The notes beneath the pieces were generated by a model that worked only from the letters and a program-made list of their open reading frames with translations, was not told where the DNA came from and ran no database searches. A DNA stretch of 64,000 nt, taken from Ailanthus altissimus (taxonomy: Eukaryota; Streptophyta; Magnoliopsida; Sapindales; Simaroubaceae). Of this stretch, positions 46,301 to 58,640 are shown one piece after another. A program made the position numbers and the translations under genes. Location: NCBI GenBank assembly GCA_946807835.1, contig OX327695.1, positions 29,432,501 to 29,496,500 of the forward strand, written 5' to 3'. How positions within the stretch are numbered: the stretch's first letter is position 1; the number at the start of each line of letters is the position of its first letter.

Positions 46301-49300
46301 ATACATCATTCCCTTGATTTAAAGATTGCGAAAGAAAAGCAATAGATCTGGAATCAGCAGTCTGTGTAAGAACCAGAGCATCCTTGCCGACCCTCATTGC
46401 TCCAGTCTAGAAAAGAATATCCAAATTAACATTAAGCACCATGCATTCATCTAAGTTATGTCAGAAGTGATTGAAACTGTATCCATATATGCATTTGAAG
46501 AGAAAGGATATCAAAAAGTTAGAAAAAGAAATATGCGGTTCAACTAATACTTTTGGTCCACATTTCATCGAGGAAATTTCTGAGTTTGAAAAGATATTGA
46601 AGGAAATCAACACCCTAAATAGTAAAAACTAGTGTATTTTACCTTCTACTTCTGTTCATTTTCCAACTCAAGGGAAAAGACAATCAATACACGAATTTTT
46701 CATAATTGTCTCTCTTAAAATCCTCTATTATTAACCAATATTTAACAAGATACAAGAAAATTAATCTCATTTTTATATCATTGTGTTCCTCTTATTCATT
46801 TTTTAACTCTCAATAACAAGTATTGACCCAAGCATTAAAAGACTAGCTATAAATCAACAAACACTCAACAATTGATGAAGTACCAATCCACATTATGAGG
46901 TATATTAACAATTATAACCCAGGTTGATAGTATTTATGACAATTTATATGAATACAAGCACTCCAAAAATTCATCACAATAATTGTTACATGCTGGGCCT
47001 ACCACCCTCCACAAAGCTGAAATTTAAATACTAAAAACAATATCTGAAGTTATACTACTGGAACTATCAAAAGTTCACAAGTTTATGATATAATATAGCA
47101 TCCAAATAAGCAAAAATTTGAAGGTATTCTTATAGTGAAAAGTCAAGCAAGTCTACCTTAAATCCATCACCAAATCTTCCAATACGATCCCGATCATCTG
47201 CATCAGGTTGCTTGTGCCCAAAGTATGTCATTAGCACAATCTCTTGATGAGTCATCCCATGTCCATCATCTATAACTGAAAGCATGGGTATATCTTTTCC
47301 AGCTTTCTTAAAATATATCAACTCAATTGAAATCTCCAATCTGTCAAATACACTCAAAAAAGCAGTTTATCTAATGAAAAATAAATGAATAAAAGAAAGC
47401 TATTATATATAATTAAATACAGATGGCACAAAGACAAGGAGGGAAAAGCATAAATAGAAGAAGTACAAACAAATAAGTTAAAACACACATGGGCAGGTGA
47501 CCTACTTGGTTGCTTTGGCATCCCTGGAGTTATCAACGAGCTCAGCTATTGCACCAAAAATCCATCCCGAATGTGCCTGACCAAGATTTTGAAGATAACT
47601 TGGGTCTGCTCGCACATAATTTTTTTCGAAGGGTTCATCCTGTTTCACAGCACGGGACTGAGGTTTATTATAAGCTTCATTTGTTGACTCACTAGCGTTG
47701 CAATCTCCAACTACAGGTGAGAACTTGTGAACAGAAGTGAAATTATCATCACTGGTAGTTGAAACTCTTTCCAGCATATGAACATTTTTTATGCCAGCAG
47801 ACTCCTTGACCATGTTAACAGGCAAGGTCGGTCTGTTCTTATTGTAAGTCTTTGTTGCGGTTGGCCGCACAACTTGACATACCTCACCTGTATCCACCAA
47901 ATATTTCCAATTGCAAAACATAAATCAACATAATGTAAGATAATATCTCATATGGAAGTCTCTAAAATGGCAGTATACCAAAATGAATAAACAAACAATA
48001 ATCATCCAAACTTAGAGCATCAACTTATCCAGAAACAGAGCAAATAAGACAAGTGAACCAAAAAGTAATATCAAAAGAAATGAGCTGCAATTCAGAATAA
48101 GTTCGTAAAATACAATCACCTGATTCACCATGCATTCGACCACTAGAGGCATCCCATGTTTTCTCCATCTTATATGCAACTTTAACATGGCTCAAATTTG
48201 AGGTTTGATCGGGAGGAAGTAGGTAAAACTTGCAAAACTTCGACTTCGCAATAGCAACCTTTGAAAGATATGATGTCAAAGCTTCACTGAATGAGAGTGT
48301 AACACACACAAACAGGGGCTAAAATTCACCCCTAAAGAGGAATCTTTCATATAAAAGATCAGCTGTGTATACATTTCTGAATGTAAAATAAACAAAAGTA
48401 GATTGAAAAAAAAAAGATCCTTTTGCTTCATTCAAAATACTTCCTTACTTTAAAATGAGGAAAGTTGGCCAAAGAGGAAAAAAAAATTTGAATCAATATA
48501 CTGCTAGTCAAAATAGCTAAAAATAATTTGTGTTAGAAAATCAATAACTAAAAATACATAGTGTAAACAATTAATTTTGAAAGAAGTAATGTAACCCATA
48601 AGCACTTATGACTTCTCACCAAAGAAACTGATTAAATTTTAAGATCAATAAAACATAATGAAAATGATGCAATGCCACCACTTTACCATGTTCCTGCTTT
48701 GCAGATAACTCAAAAATCTGTCCCACTCCTTCTGATCACGAGAACAATTAGGTGCAGGGTGCAAGACACAATGAGACATGCCATCAAGAGGTAATTTGCT
48801 TTTTGCAACAAAATCATGTATATCCCAGTTGCGAGGCCTGTTGATAAACTATTCCACTTCAATCAAGTAATCAAAATACAGCAGCAAAAGAAACACTTTT
48901 TGTTTTTTCTTTTTTCAAAGTTTATGTTGGCTGCTACATGAAGGGTTGATATTGTAACCGGTAGTTGTAGAAAAGGTGTAAAATTGTGGTATTGTTTTTT
49001 AATATTCTCATTTGTGAGGATAGTACTTCTTTTGTGAAGATTTTGTCCTTGGGTAGCTGGTACCTCTTTTATGAAGATTTTGTTCATGAGAGTTGGATTC
49101 TCCATTCGAAATAAAAACAGTGGTCCTAATTATTGGATGATCCCCAAAAATGGTGTTGTATGATTCTTCTTTAGAGAGATAGTTAAGTTTGGTTATACTA
49201 TATTGTAATTATTTAAAGTAGAGTCATCTGATTTTTATATCAATAGTCCTACGATGTAATATTAACAAAAATTATTTAATGAAATTACATCTATTTGATG

Positions 49301-49605
49301 AATTAAAAAAAATGTTCGCTGCTACATAAACATAAAGAAAATGAATAATAATGTAGGAGCATAATGAGAAAAAGTGATGCGTACAATTCTTTAGGAGGAT
49401 TTAGGCACAGCGTCCAGCATATAATTTTGCTATCCTTGGTAAGCAAAATATGACACTTAGGATCATCTGTACAAGCCAAAATTACACAGTATGATAAAAG
49501 TTCGGAAGAAAATGACCGAAATCGTGCACTTAAAACTATTCCATCATAAAAAAGAAAAAAATTACACAAACCTTCATTTGGGGTCTTATCTACATCCGAA
49601 AACAT
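43318..49605 (-). CDS. GHKL ATPase with CW zinc finger, MORC-type (tandem copy B)
   Basis: This is a paralogue of the gene at 32190-38057, with the same proposed role. Exons: 49605-49572, 49466-49385, 48837-48687, 48258-48120, 47887-47506, 47340-47157, 46406-46305, 46188-45859, 45780-45697, 45584-45426, 45056-44973, 44682-44545, 44114-44002, 43681-43530, 43439-43318, giving 751 residues. Coding exons 1-14 have exactly the lengths of copy A; only the last differs (122 against 104 nt). ATPase motifs are IAELVDNSRDA, DDGHGM and GRFGDGFK. The Asp in the last motif (codon 47166-47168) replaces Val of copy A. The CW finger is intact (WVQCNKCRKWR, WFCYMKPFEGQC). The tail differs: KRNRRGTSKGLPVRRSRD against KRIRRGLPRASKKV. 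The promoter region does not match copy A. No stop or frameshift is seen, so it is probably a functional gene. Confidence 0.87.
48924..49327. mobile_element. Retroposon-like insertion in intron 2 of CW-MORC copy B
   Basis: The sequence 48940-49311 is absent from the matching intron of copy A. It is flanked by ATGTTGGCTGCTACAT (48924-48939) and ATGTTCGCTGCTACAT (49312-49327), a 16-base direct repeat with one mismatch. The insert ends AATTAAAAAAAA directly before the second repeat. A poly(A)-like end and long duplication suggest LINE-mediated insertion. I see no tRNA-type A/B boxes, so it may be a truncated LINE end or a retroposed transcript. Confidence 0.7.
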
Positions 49606-51103
49606 GTTTATCTCTTCTAACTTATTACCACCTGTAAAATCTAAACAAAGCATTGCATCAACAACAAATTAAAACAAAAAAAAAACAACAGTTCTCAGAA
49701 AAAGGAAAGCCACTGCTGAAGCTTGTTACTGAAAATGGCAAACACAGAGAAAAAAAAAACAGAAGCAGTTCATGTACAAAAGAAAAGAGCATTTTGCAGT
49801 CGCCATATCCATGAACAAAGCCCAAAAAAACGTGTCAAGGGAAAAGAAAAAACAAACATTCAAAAGAGAATGATCCACCACTCATGTAACAAAAAGAAGA
49901 TCCTTTTTTAAAAAAAATTTCTTTTGGCATTTTTCAAATTTTCTTTTTCTCAGAGAAAATGCAACTATTGGGATACTGGATACGAGAGAGGAACAGAAAA
50001 AGAAAAAAAAAAGTAAGGAGGTTAAGAAATGCAAAGGATGATGAATGAGTGCTAACGTACGTGCTAAGTGCTAATTACATAACAGACAAGAACCGGAGGG
50101 ACTGCACAGCAGAGGAATTTGGACAAAGCTTTCTCACAAAGGTGGCAGTGGCACCGCCAGGGTCTCTCACTTAAATAACTCGACGAGATTATTAGCATCT
50201 CACAATCTATTTACTGTTATACCCTTCTCTTTTCGGCGGTCCTCTGAACTTACGATCTTCCGAAATTCTGACGTGTAGTATATTAAATAATCATTTAACG
50301 TACTTTTACTTTAAAATTTGACCATGTCACAATATAAAGTGCTTTAAAAATCATCATGCACGAATCATGGGTTGGAACTTCAAAGTGCTTCCTTCAGAAG
50401 TTGTGGCACTTTCCAAAGATGCTCTTTTCTACTTTTTTTTCTTACTTTTAGTGCTTATTGAAGAAGAATTATTTTTGTCTTATTTCATTACTTATTGAAG
50501 AAGCTTTATTTTTGTTTCCACTAGAGAAGGAGAAACATTCGAAGCTAATTCCATTTAGATACCTTTATCTGTATTCATGACTTGGGTAAGTGGGTAAGTG
50601 CTTTTCATCACCTTGTTCTAAAATTAAAACCTCATGAATTCTAGTTTCAGAAACATAAGATTCCAAGACTTGTTTTCATTCATTTGGTAATACCACAAAT
50701 TGATTTGCTTAATTACTGTTGCAAATTTCTCATCCATTTAACTCTGAAATCTACATTTATAAATTTCAATCACCTCATCGCTTCAATATCATATGATTCA
50801 AACTGATTGTCTCCAACTAAACGTAACTATACAGCCTGTGTATAAATGAATCACTGACTAATTTGATTGAAGGGCTTCAGCATCTATTTGCCTTGGCCTC
50901 AACCTCCTTGATGAATCTCCTCATGAACATGCCCCACTATAGGCTTTAATCACCAAGTCCCTCCACGCATGGAGCCAATTACCAATTAATCAGTTGTATG
51001 CAGGACAGGCATAGCAATTCAAAACTCAAGTCCAGTAGTGATGGCATCCAATGCAGCATCTAATTTGTGCAAAAAAAAAATGTATATGAAACAAGAAAGG
51101 GAT
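49606..51103. other. Upstream region of CW-MORC copy B and TRAPPC11 3' flank
   Basis: Homology to copy A's leader continues to about 49840 (including a conserved TTTACAG leader acceptor at 49624-49630) and then stops. Beyond it is unrelated A-rich sequence, then 50050-50270, which may contain copy B's own promoter. From about 50880 to 51103 the TRAPPC11 3' untranslated region is expected. No other gene. Confidence 0.45.
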
Positions 51104-54100
51104 TTATTCGCTTGCAATGGGCTCAATCCTTCTCTCTCCAACATCGGCCATCTTAAAATCACGCTTGGAAGGGAAGACAAACAAGGTGCACGCAGCATTA
51201 GATGACTGAAACTCGGCTGAATATCTCACTGACGTCACAGTAACTTTGGGCAGCTGTTGCGAACCTGAGGCAAGAGGTACAATTTTGTAACTGAGGATGT
51301 GCTCAGACTTTGGAAGAATAAATACCGTATCATTGTGAGACCCAGATATCACAAAACTTTGTGCATCTGACAAAGAGAACTTGACCTCTTGAAGCAACTT
51401 AGTCTGGTTCCGAATTTTAACTATATATGTGAAGGGGTCTCCAAGGATGGCATAAGGAGGACACTCCAAACTCACAACTAAAGGTGATGACTCCACTTCC
51501 ACATCAGGTAGTTTATGTTTAGTCACAACCCAAGCTTCTGTCATGATACAACCAGAATGATCATCACTTCCAGAATCCCTCCTCCATCTCAGACACACTG
51601 TTCCCAGACCAAGCCTTGAAGAATCAACTTTGGGAACAACCATGAATACCTTTTTGAACTCTTCACCTGGCACGAGAAGGGAAGGGCCTAAAAGATCTTC
51701 ACCTCCATGTTGCACAGAACATAATCTTTCACTGCCACCATCCTCGTTGTCAATAACCAGTGATAGTAACCGCAATGGAACCTCGGTGCAGTTCTTGGCA
51801 GAAACAATAAGCAAACTTGTTTCATTCAGGGGCAGTGATGCCAACTGCTCAGAATCATGAACTGGCTTGATCCTTGAGAGCAACAGTGGGTCCCGACGAA
51901 AGGGCAGCATACAGCGATGGCTAATTGCAACGGCAATCATTCCTTCAATTTGCAAGCTCTTGTGAACATGGACCTTCTGTGCAGTTAATTCATCAGGAAG
52001 TGGGGAGTAACCCAAAGACACGAAAAGCATAACTGGCTTTGGTCTGTGCCATTTGATCTCTAGTTTGCAGGACCATGACTCTCCATTTTTTAGACAAGGA
52101 ACAGAAACCAATCCAAAAGATTTCTGAATTTTCTCAATTTTATCCAAACCCAACTGAGCTTCATCTTCCCCTTCTGGTCCAACAACGCCAAGAAGCTCAA
52201 CATGATGACCATCCATAGAGGATGGTTCCGTTTCCCTTGGACTGAATAAGCCACCTCCTCTTACGTCCACCAGATTGATCTTTAACTCACCAGAGTAGAC
52301 GTCATGACCTCTGGAGGTAATGGTAACAGGTAGCATGAAGCTCTCTCCAACCAATGCAGGGCCAGAAGCACCTAAAGTAACATCTACCTGTGGGTCCAGT
52401 TCCTCAACATGGGTAGCCTTTTGACCGGAGAATGCTAGAGCAGGATCCTTGGTTGGAAAAGTCTCCACACGGTTTTCAAACTTCCATAGAGGTAAATCTT
52501 CCATTGAGGTGGGACTTTCAGCTCTGCAACAGATTGTGAAGTGGGGCCCCAATTTTGCAATAACAGAGATGCACTCAAGTTTTCCACTTTGTTCTGGAAA
52601 ATTCAAAACTTATCTTAAACAACAGAAAGTGAGATTGATGGAAAAACAACATTACCTAGATACAACTAGAAATTCCGGCACAAGGAGTGTGCATGGGGGG
52701 AATGACTGAAAGTTTCAACCTCAAGCACTGCCTTTGCACTATGATCACAAGTTAAGTGAACAAATATGGGTACCAATTCAACACAGTCAACTCCCAAACC
52801 AGAACCTCTAGAAGATGCAGGTTTAGGAATGGCAATTCCTGATTAAAAGACCAGTTATTCATACCAAATGAAGATGGCCTGGAATAAATATATGCCTAGC
52901 AGCGACCAAGCCAAAATTCTAAGTGCAAATAGCCATGTTCATTGAGACAATATAAAAATGAGGCTATAGTTTGTAGCATATGAGTACCAGAACTGTGGAA
53001 TACATAATATAATGCACTAGTGCATATCATGAGAAAGAGAGGCCTTATCCAAACTTTTAGGAATAAACCCCAAAGGGATCAGGTTCTGATAACAGGACAA
53101 TGCTTATGCTACCAGCAAATTTAGGACTAGCCAGTTGAAAATTTTCTTAATAGTATAAGCATGTTCTTGAACCTAAAGAATAATAAAACCAAGACTCAGT
53201 GCAGAAGAGAATAACTAGCTTACCAGATTTGATGCCATACGTCAACCGTAGCCATTTGTTTGTAACAAGCATCAAAGAAGGAGTACTCTCTACTCGGTGA
53301 CCTGGTTGATCATCATTCCTTGCCGCTAATGGAGGCCTCTGAGCATTCGTTATCACAAAATTGCACTCAGATTGATTGAACTGGACTTCTAACTGATCAA
53401 TATCAAAAGTAAGTGGTAATTGCGATAGAATTGACACTGTAATTAACGTGGATACACCGGGCTTGATTATTTGTTCATGAAAAGCAACTGAAGCAAGAAG
53501 TACTATTCTAAGGGGACTGACAAGATCAATCTCAAGATGAATTGAATTATCGCTGGTTATTTTAATACCACTATTGTCTTCAACTGTCCCTTCTTCCCCT
53601 CTGAGAAGCCCAAAAACTTCTTTGTGTACACTTTCTCTCTGTGAGAGTGTTGGGGGACCAGCTGGACCACATTCTTTAAATCTAAGAGGCTGACCCTCCA
53701 TGCCAAATGATGCGGGCAGCGCAGCCATTTCCAGCGAGTATTCTACAAAATCTTTTACTGTGCCTTGTTTCCTTGAGCACTCTCTTAGGTAACCCAAGAC
53801 CTCCCACAATAAAGTCACCCACCCTTCTTGTCTGTATAGACATGCAACACCTTCAAAAAGTTGTTTTGCATTGCTAAAATCACCCAAAGCAAAATACTCA
53901 GCAGCCATTTGCAACCCACAGAAAGAACCCATCCTGTGAGCTTTGAGATTATCATATAATTCACAAGATTTTTTTAGCAGAGCAACAATTTCAAAGGCAT
54001 CTCGAAACCTTTTCCCTTCTGCAATAGCATAGCGGGTGTACTCTTCATCTGTAAGTCTGCAAAATGAGAGAAAAGTATTAAGGCATTGATTTCTAGATAT

Positions 54101-56702
54101 TACAAAGTATACAACTGACAGTAACATTCAACACATTTCACTGTTGAGACTTACGGCAGCATGGCAGCAGCATCCCCTTCCTCAAGTAGTCGAGCAAATT
54201 GACCCACATAAAGTGAAGGTACTACAGATTCAGCACTGCTATCAATCTCATTCACAGATTCTGACATCGACAGAGCAAGTTCTAGAGATGATCTTTTCTC
54301 CTTCAAGTAATGTGCGGCCAACTGTTTCAAGATAAATTGTTGCAATCAGCTCATTAAAAAGTATAACCTGATGAAAGGAAAAATTATGTGAACTTATAAA
54401 ATAATCTTTCTATATAACACTTGTGCAAGTATTTAGACAAACAAAAGCACTTGGAGTGTGATGGTTCATACTATCAATTTGGTAACTCAAACAAACCAAA
54501 GCATTCTAAAGACAATAAAGTTCACTGATGCAATGATACAGAAGCATGGAAGATAGTAAATGAGGTAAACTGCAGGCTTTGCTAGGAAAAAAATTTATAT
54601 TTTATGCTTTAACTAAGTATAGACATTTTGAGAAACTAGTGTGGTAGCAGAGTACGTGGTTCAATGCTGTAGAGTGGGATAAATACTGTGTAGTATATCA
54701 GAAAGCAACAGAGGACATAATATCATAAAGTTAGGGTTCTAAGTACATATAGATGACGTGTTGCTGAAAGTCACTACTATATGTATTAAATGGAAAGGCC
54801 TAGAATACAATTAATTTGCATGGTACACGCAGCATTGCAAGGAAATATGAATTCAGCCTAAGTATTATACATATAGAACTCCAAGATGCTAGTAACATAA
54901 AGAAGGCTAATGACCTGATAGTAATAAGATGAATGAAATTCCCATTCAGTCAGAGGTCTGTCTGCAGTGCCTAGAGATGAAATGCTATGAGTTGAAATAG
55001 AGCTCATCTCCAGTAATTCAGCAAACACCAAAAACTGTCTGCTCATCCACTCCCAGTGAAGGAATACAACTTCAGGTGCACCAACAACTTTCCTGTATGA
55101 CGCACTATGTTGATGGAACCATGAAACTGCTTCTTTGACCTTTCCACCATGCAACAACAAATTTGATATTTTAAAATGCATTTGCTCAGCAACAGTTTTT
55201 ATCTCAACCAAGCGTTGAATTGGGGGCAACCTTGTCGATGTTCCAATCATCTAACAAACAACCCAAGTACAAGCATAAGAAATAACTATAATAAAGTTTA
55301 GTGGCCTAATAATAGACAATGAGATAGCAACAAGAACAAAGAACAAAAAAGTACCTCCCGCAGCATATGATAAGCATCCTCATAAGACCTCAGAGCTTCA
55401 GCCCAATCCCTTCGAAATTCTGCATATACAGCGACCTAGCAATTCAAAGTCTTTAGATAAGTAATCTGCAACAGAAACAAGCAGCAAGACAAGAAAAGGG
55501 CAAGCTGGCACTGTTGTCTTAACTTCTCCGTCACAATTGTACAAATGGAGGCACAAAACAGACTCCTATATAAGCATCCACTAATTTGCATGGCACAAAT
55601 AACAAAGCATTGCATCGCCATTTAATCTATGACCGGTGCAAGGCTTTTAATTAGGATACCCTTAAAAATTCATTTTTAATAATGAATCTAAAGGAATCAG
55701 TCCAGAAACAACAAGCCCTATGTATCAAGCCTTTCTTTGTTTTTTAATTTTAGGCATCTAAAACATTAAAACTTACTACTACTTGCAGCATATAATGTTC
55801 AATTCACTACCCTTCAGGAAGTCACATCATAAAACTATCCATAAGAAAGCTGTAGCATGTGTTATATCAACAATGTAGTGGAATAGGCATCTATATGAAT
55901 GAAAACAAACAAAACAAAAAAATTAAGTTAAACAAAATAAAGATCCGTACTTTGAAGCAATATCGAATAGTCAAATCTACAGAACTGACACTCTTCTTTT
56001 CCACGCGAGTTTTAATCCTCCTTCCCTCATCTTTGTAATAAGTAATTGCTAATTCCGCAAATACGCTCCCCAGCCTTCAAACGAAAGCTCAAACTCAATA
56101 CAAACTATATCAAAGAAAATAACCGTAGCCAAAACTAATAAATTGAATTAAATTAAAGAAATATCATACCTGTTCAGAGAATTTTGTAGCTCAGAAGAAT
56201 TATTAGGATTAAAAGTAACAATGTATTTGGAATCAACTTCGGCGCGCTTACGCAGAGCGATAAAACGATCTTCATTGATATCATCTCCGTCATTAACGAC
56301 CACAATAACCACCAATTTGACGTTCCTCGGCCGAATCGCGGCCTTGAGATTGTCGAGATCGGAGCAGACCTGAAGCCACTGAGCGGGATCTCCGGAGACC
56401 TGATCGGAACTGAAAAGAGCGGCGACCACGGCAGGGATTCTGGTGCGGTGCTTCATTAACCAATCGCGCTTCAGTATCCCGCCTTGACCTTGACCTTGAC
56501 TTTGACCAGATGCTGCTGATGATGAGCCGGCCTTCTTGGCCAGAAGGAGCAGCAGTTTTGATAAGTCGGGTAAGGCTAAGGTGTTGATTGGTGGCTGCTC
56601 GGAAAGCAAATGAGTTGAGATGAGAGGGTGATGCTCCGCCCATCCCACCAGCGATACTAATGTTACTGGCGGCGTCCGCCATTCTTCTGGATACTCTTCC
56701 AT
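51104..56702 (-). CDS. TRAPPC11: Trafficking protein particle complex subunit 11 (TRAPPC11, foie gras family)
   Basis: TRAPPC11 is a subunit of the TRAPP tethering/Rab-GEF complex acting in ER-Golgi and post-Golgi membrane traffic. Seven exons: 56702-56170, 56074-55951, 55435-55355, 55250-54915, 54321-54155, 54056-53224, 52593-51104, giving 1187 residues, about the length I recall for the Arabidopsis protein (At5g65950). Blocks: MEEYPEEWRTPPVTLVSLVG, LSEQPPINTLALPDLSKL and SGDPAQWLQVCSDLDNLKAA at the N-terminus. The foie gras region (about 220-520) includes RYAIAEGKRFRDAFEIVALL and VEYSLEMAALPASFG. The C-terminal gryzun-like region includes SGKLECISVIAKLGPHFTIC, SCKLEIKWHRPKPVMLFVSL and CPPYAILGDPFTY. 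A T run before exon 1 would add Lys residues if an upstream in-frame ATG (56870) were used; I prefer 56702 because MEEYPEE is conserved. Confidence 0.95.
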
Positions 56703-56851
56703 TTTCACTCGCGATTCTAACTTCTTCAGCACGATTTCATCAGCTGCTGCTAAAAGCTTTAACACCCAACTCTTTTTTTTTTTTTTTTTAGGACGCAATT
56801 CCGCTCCCAGATTCCCTCTCTCTACTCGGGCCGGACCAGTCTTTATTTGAC

Positions 56852-56864
56852 TGGGCCCGGCCCA
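56852..56864. promoter_or_regulatory. Back-to-back site II elements in TRAPPC11 promoter
   Basis: TGGGCCCGGCCCA at 56852-56864 is a palindrome joining TGGGCC and GGCCCA. A further GGGCC is at about 56828. They lie about 150 bases before the TRAPPC11 ATG. Site II motifs bind TCP factors in promoters of housekeeping plant genes. Confidence 0.55.
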
Positions 56865-56889
56865 CATCATTAGCCCGTGGATTTACTTT

Positions 56890-58640
56890 GAGCCTATGGT
56901 GAATTTGTTTTATTTTCTTTTTTCAAAATATTCTCAAAATGGAGAAAATACTTTGACCTGCTCAAATTCAACACTTGGTATTAATTATTGGCCAATGAGG
57001 TGTTTGGCCAACACTTGGTTTTTGGGTTTTGAAACCTCACGAAATTATCTCAATACTCTTATTCTTCATAAAAATTCTAAGAACATCATTAATATTCTTG
57101 ATTCTTCGTGAGAATTTTAAGAACATCATTATCATCCTCTTACGTTATTTTTAAATACTTTAAAAAATTTTATATAAGAATTTATTTTCTTATAAAAAAA
57201 ATATTTTAATACTAAAATCAATAATAAATCATCGTTGCCCTTAAATGTTTTAAGAATTTTTGAATAACAATTTATTTTTTTATAAAAAAAAAACATTCTA
57301 ATAACTCAAATCAGTAATAAATTAAAAAGTTGATGTTGTGTGTGATAAGTGTCTAGGCAAGTAAGAGGCTAAATTGAATTATCTAGGGGATGCTCTTAGA
57401 GATTATTTTAAGTTCTCAATAGTGCTCTGGTTCTTGTATATTGAATTGAATAAAAAATGAGTTAATAGTACATGCTTATTGTAGTGTATAAATCATAATC
57501 CATAATAAAATATGAATACATTTATATATCAAAGTATGATTTAATTAAATCTTAACTAATAAAAATTATAACCTGTTTTACATAAAGAATAATGATTTAA
57601 ATAAAATTTCTCTATTTGTAAAAAATCTTTTTTCATTAAAATTTAAATAAAATTTGAGTTTTGAACTCAAACTCTGTGCAAACTAATTGAGCTTATAAAT
57701 AATGAGACCTAAACCTTAAAAAATATTGGTACTAATTATTGGGCCAATGAAGTAGTTGATGTATTCATATATTTAACATCTCTATATTGTAATTGCAATA
57801 CAACTAATAAAAGTTAGTGATATTAAAAAATAAATAAATTTAAAATAATTACATATTTTATTATGAATATCAATTAATTAAATTGATAAAATTTATTAAA
57901 TGGAATTAAAAGAAAATTACATAACATCACATCAAATGATATCCAATATTACCAAGGCTATTAGTTTAAGAGTATAGATTTGCAATCAAATGTTGAACAT
58001 ATGGTATGGCATCAAAAGCCATCCGATGATTAATTGGAGAAATGTACATACTTATAAATGTTGAACATGTGATGAATAATTTACATATTGTTATATCAAA
58101 GGCTATAAAGTGATTGTAATGCTATTATTAGGAGAATTGTGTATAAATATATATATATATATTTACAAATGTATTTACTTGTTATTTGGAGTTGGGTTGA
58201 CTACTAACTTTGTTCAATATAATATAAGTTATGAGACAAATAGCTTCAAACTGAGCATGATGGCCATGCCATTAAAGAAGTTAGTCATATGATCAAACTC
58301 ACCACAATCTTTTTGACCCTAAACAATAATACTATTATAACCTAGCAATGCCGACACGAGGTAGCAAAATTTTTTAATAGAACTATAAATTTCATAATTT
58401 CACCTATTTTATTTTTATTGAAATTTTCATTATAATTAGTAGTGTTAAACAAAATTACAAAGCAACATAAAGACAGTGACAAAAAAATAAGAGGCAATTA
58501 TAGTCAAATTTATTTATACCCAATATAAAAGTTCATCTGCATGTTCTTATTTGATTGACTCATAATGAGCTTTGTAGTATATTATTCATTTACTAAAATA
58601 TAAATTCTGAGTTAAAACTGTTGTTATATGGTGTGTGATG
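56890..58640. other. AT-rich spacer with small tandem repeats
   Basis: 'GAACATCATTA' after 'AATT(C/T)TAA' occurs at about 57070 and 57110. An approximately 85-base unit at about 57165-57235 recurs at about 57245-57330, sharing 'AATTTATTTT(C/T)TTATAAAAAAA' and 'AATCA(A/G)TAATAAAT'. The rest shows no gene. Confidence 0.45.

Noticed and set aside
52600..52760. Candidate extra TRAPPC11 exon (TGCAAAGGCAGTGC... on the minus strand)
   Set aside because: Joining it after exon 6 leads to a stop within the segment. Splicing 53224 directly to 52593 gives an unbroken, conserved junction (SEQSGKLEC).
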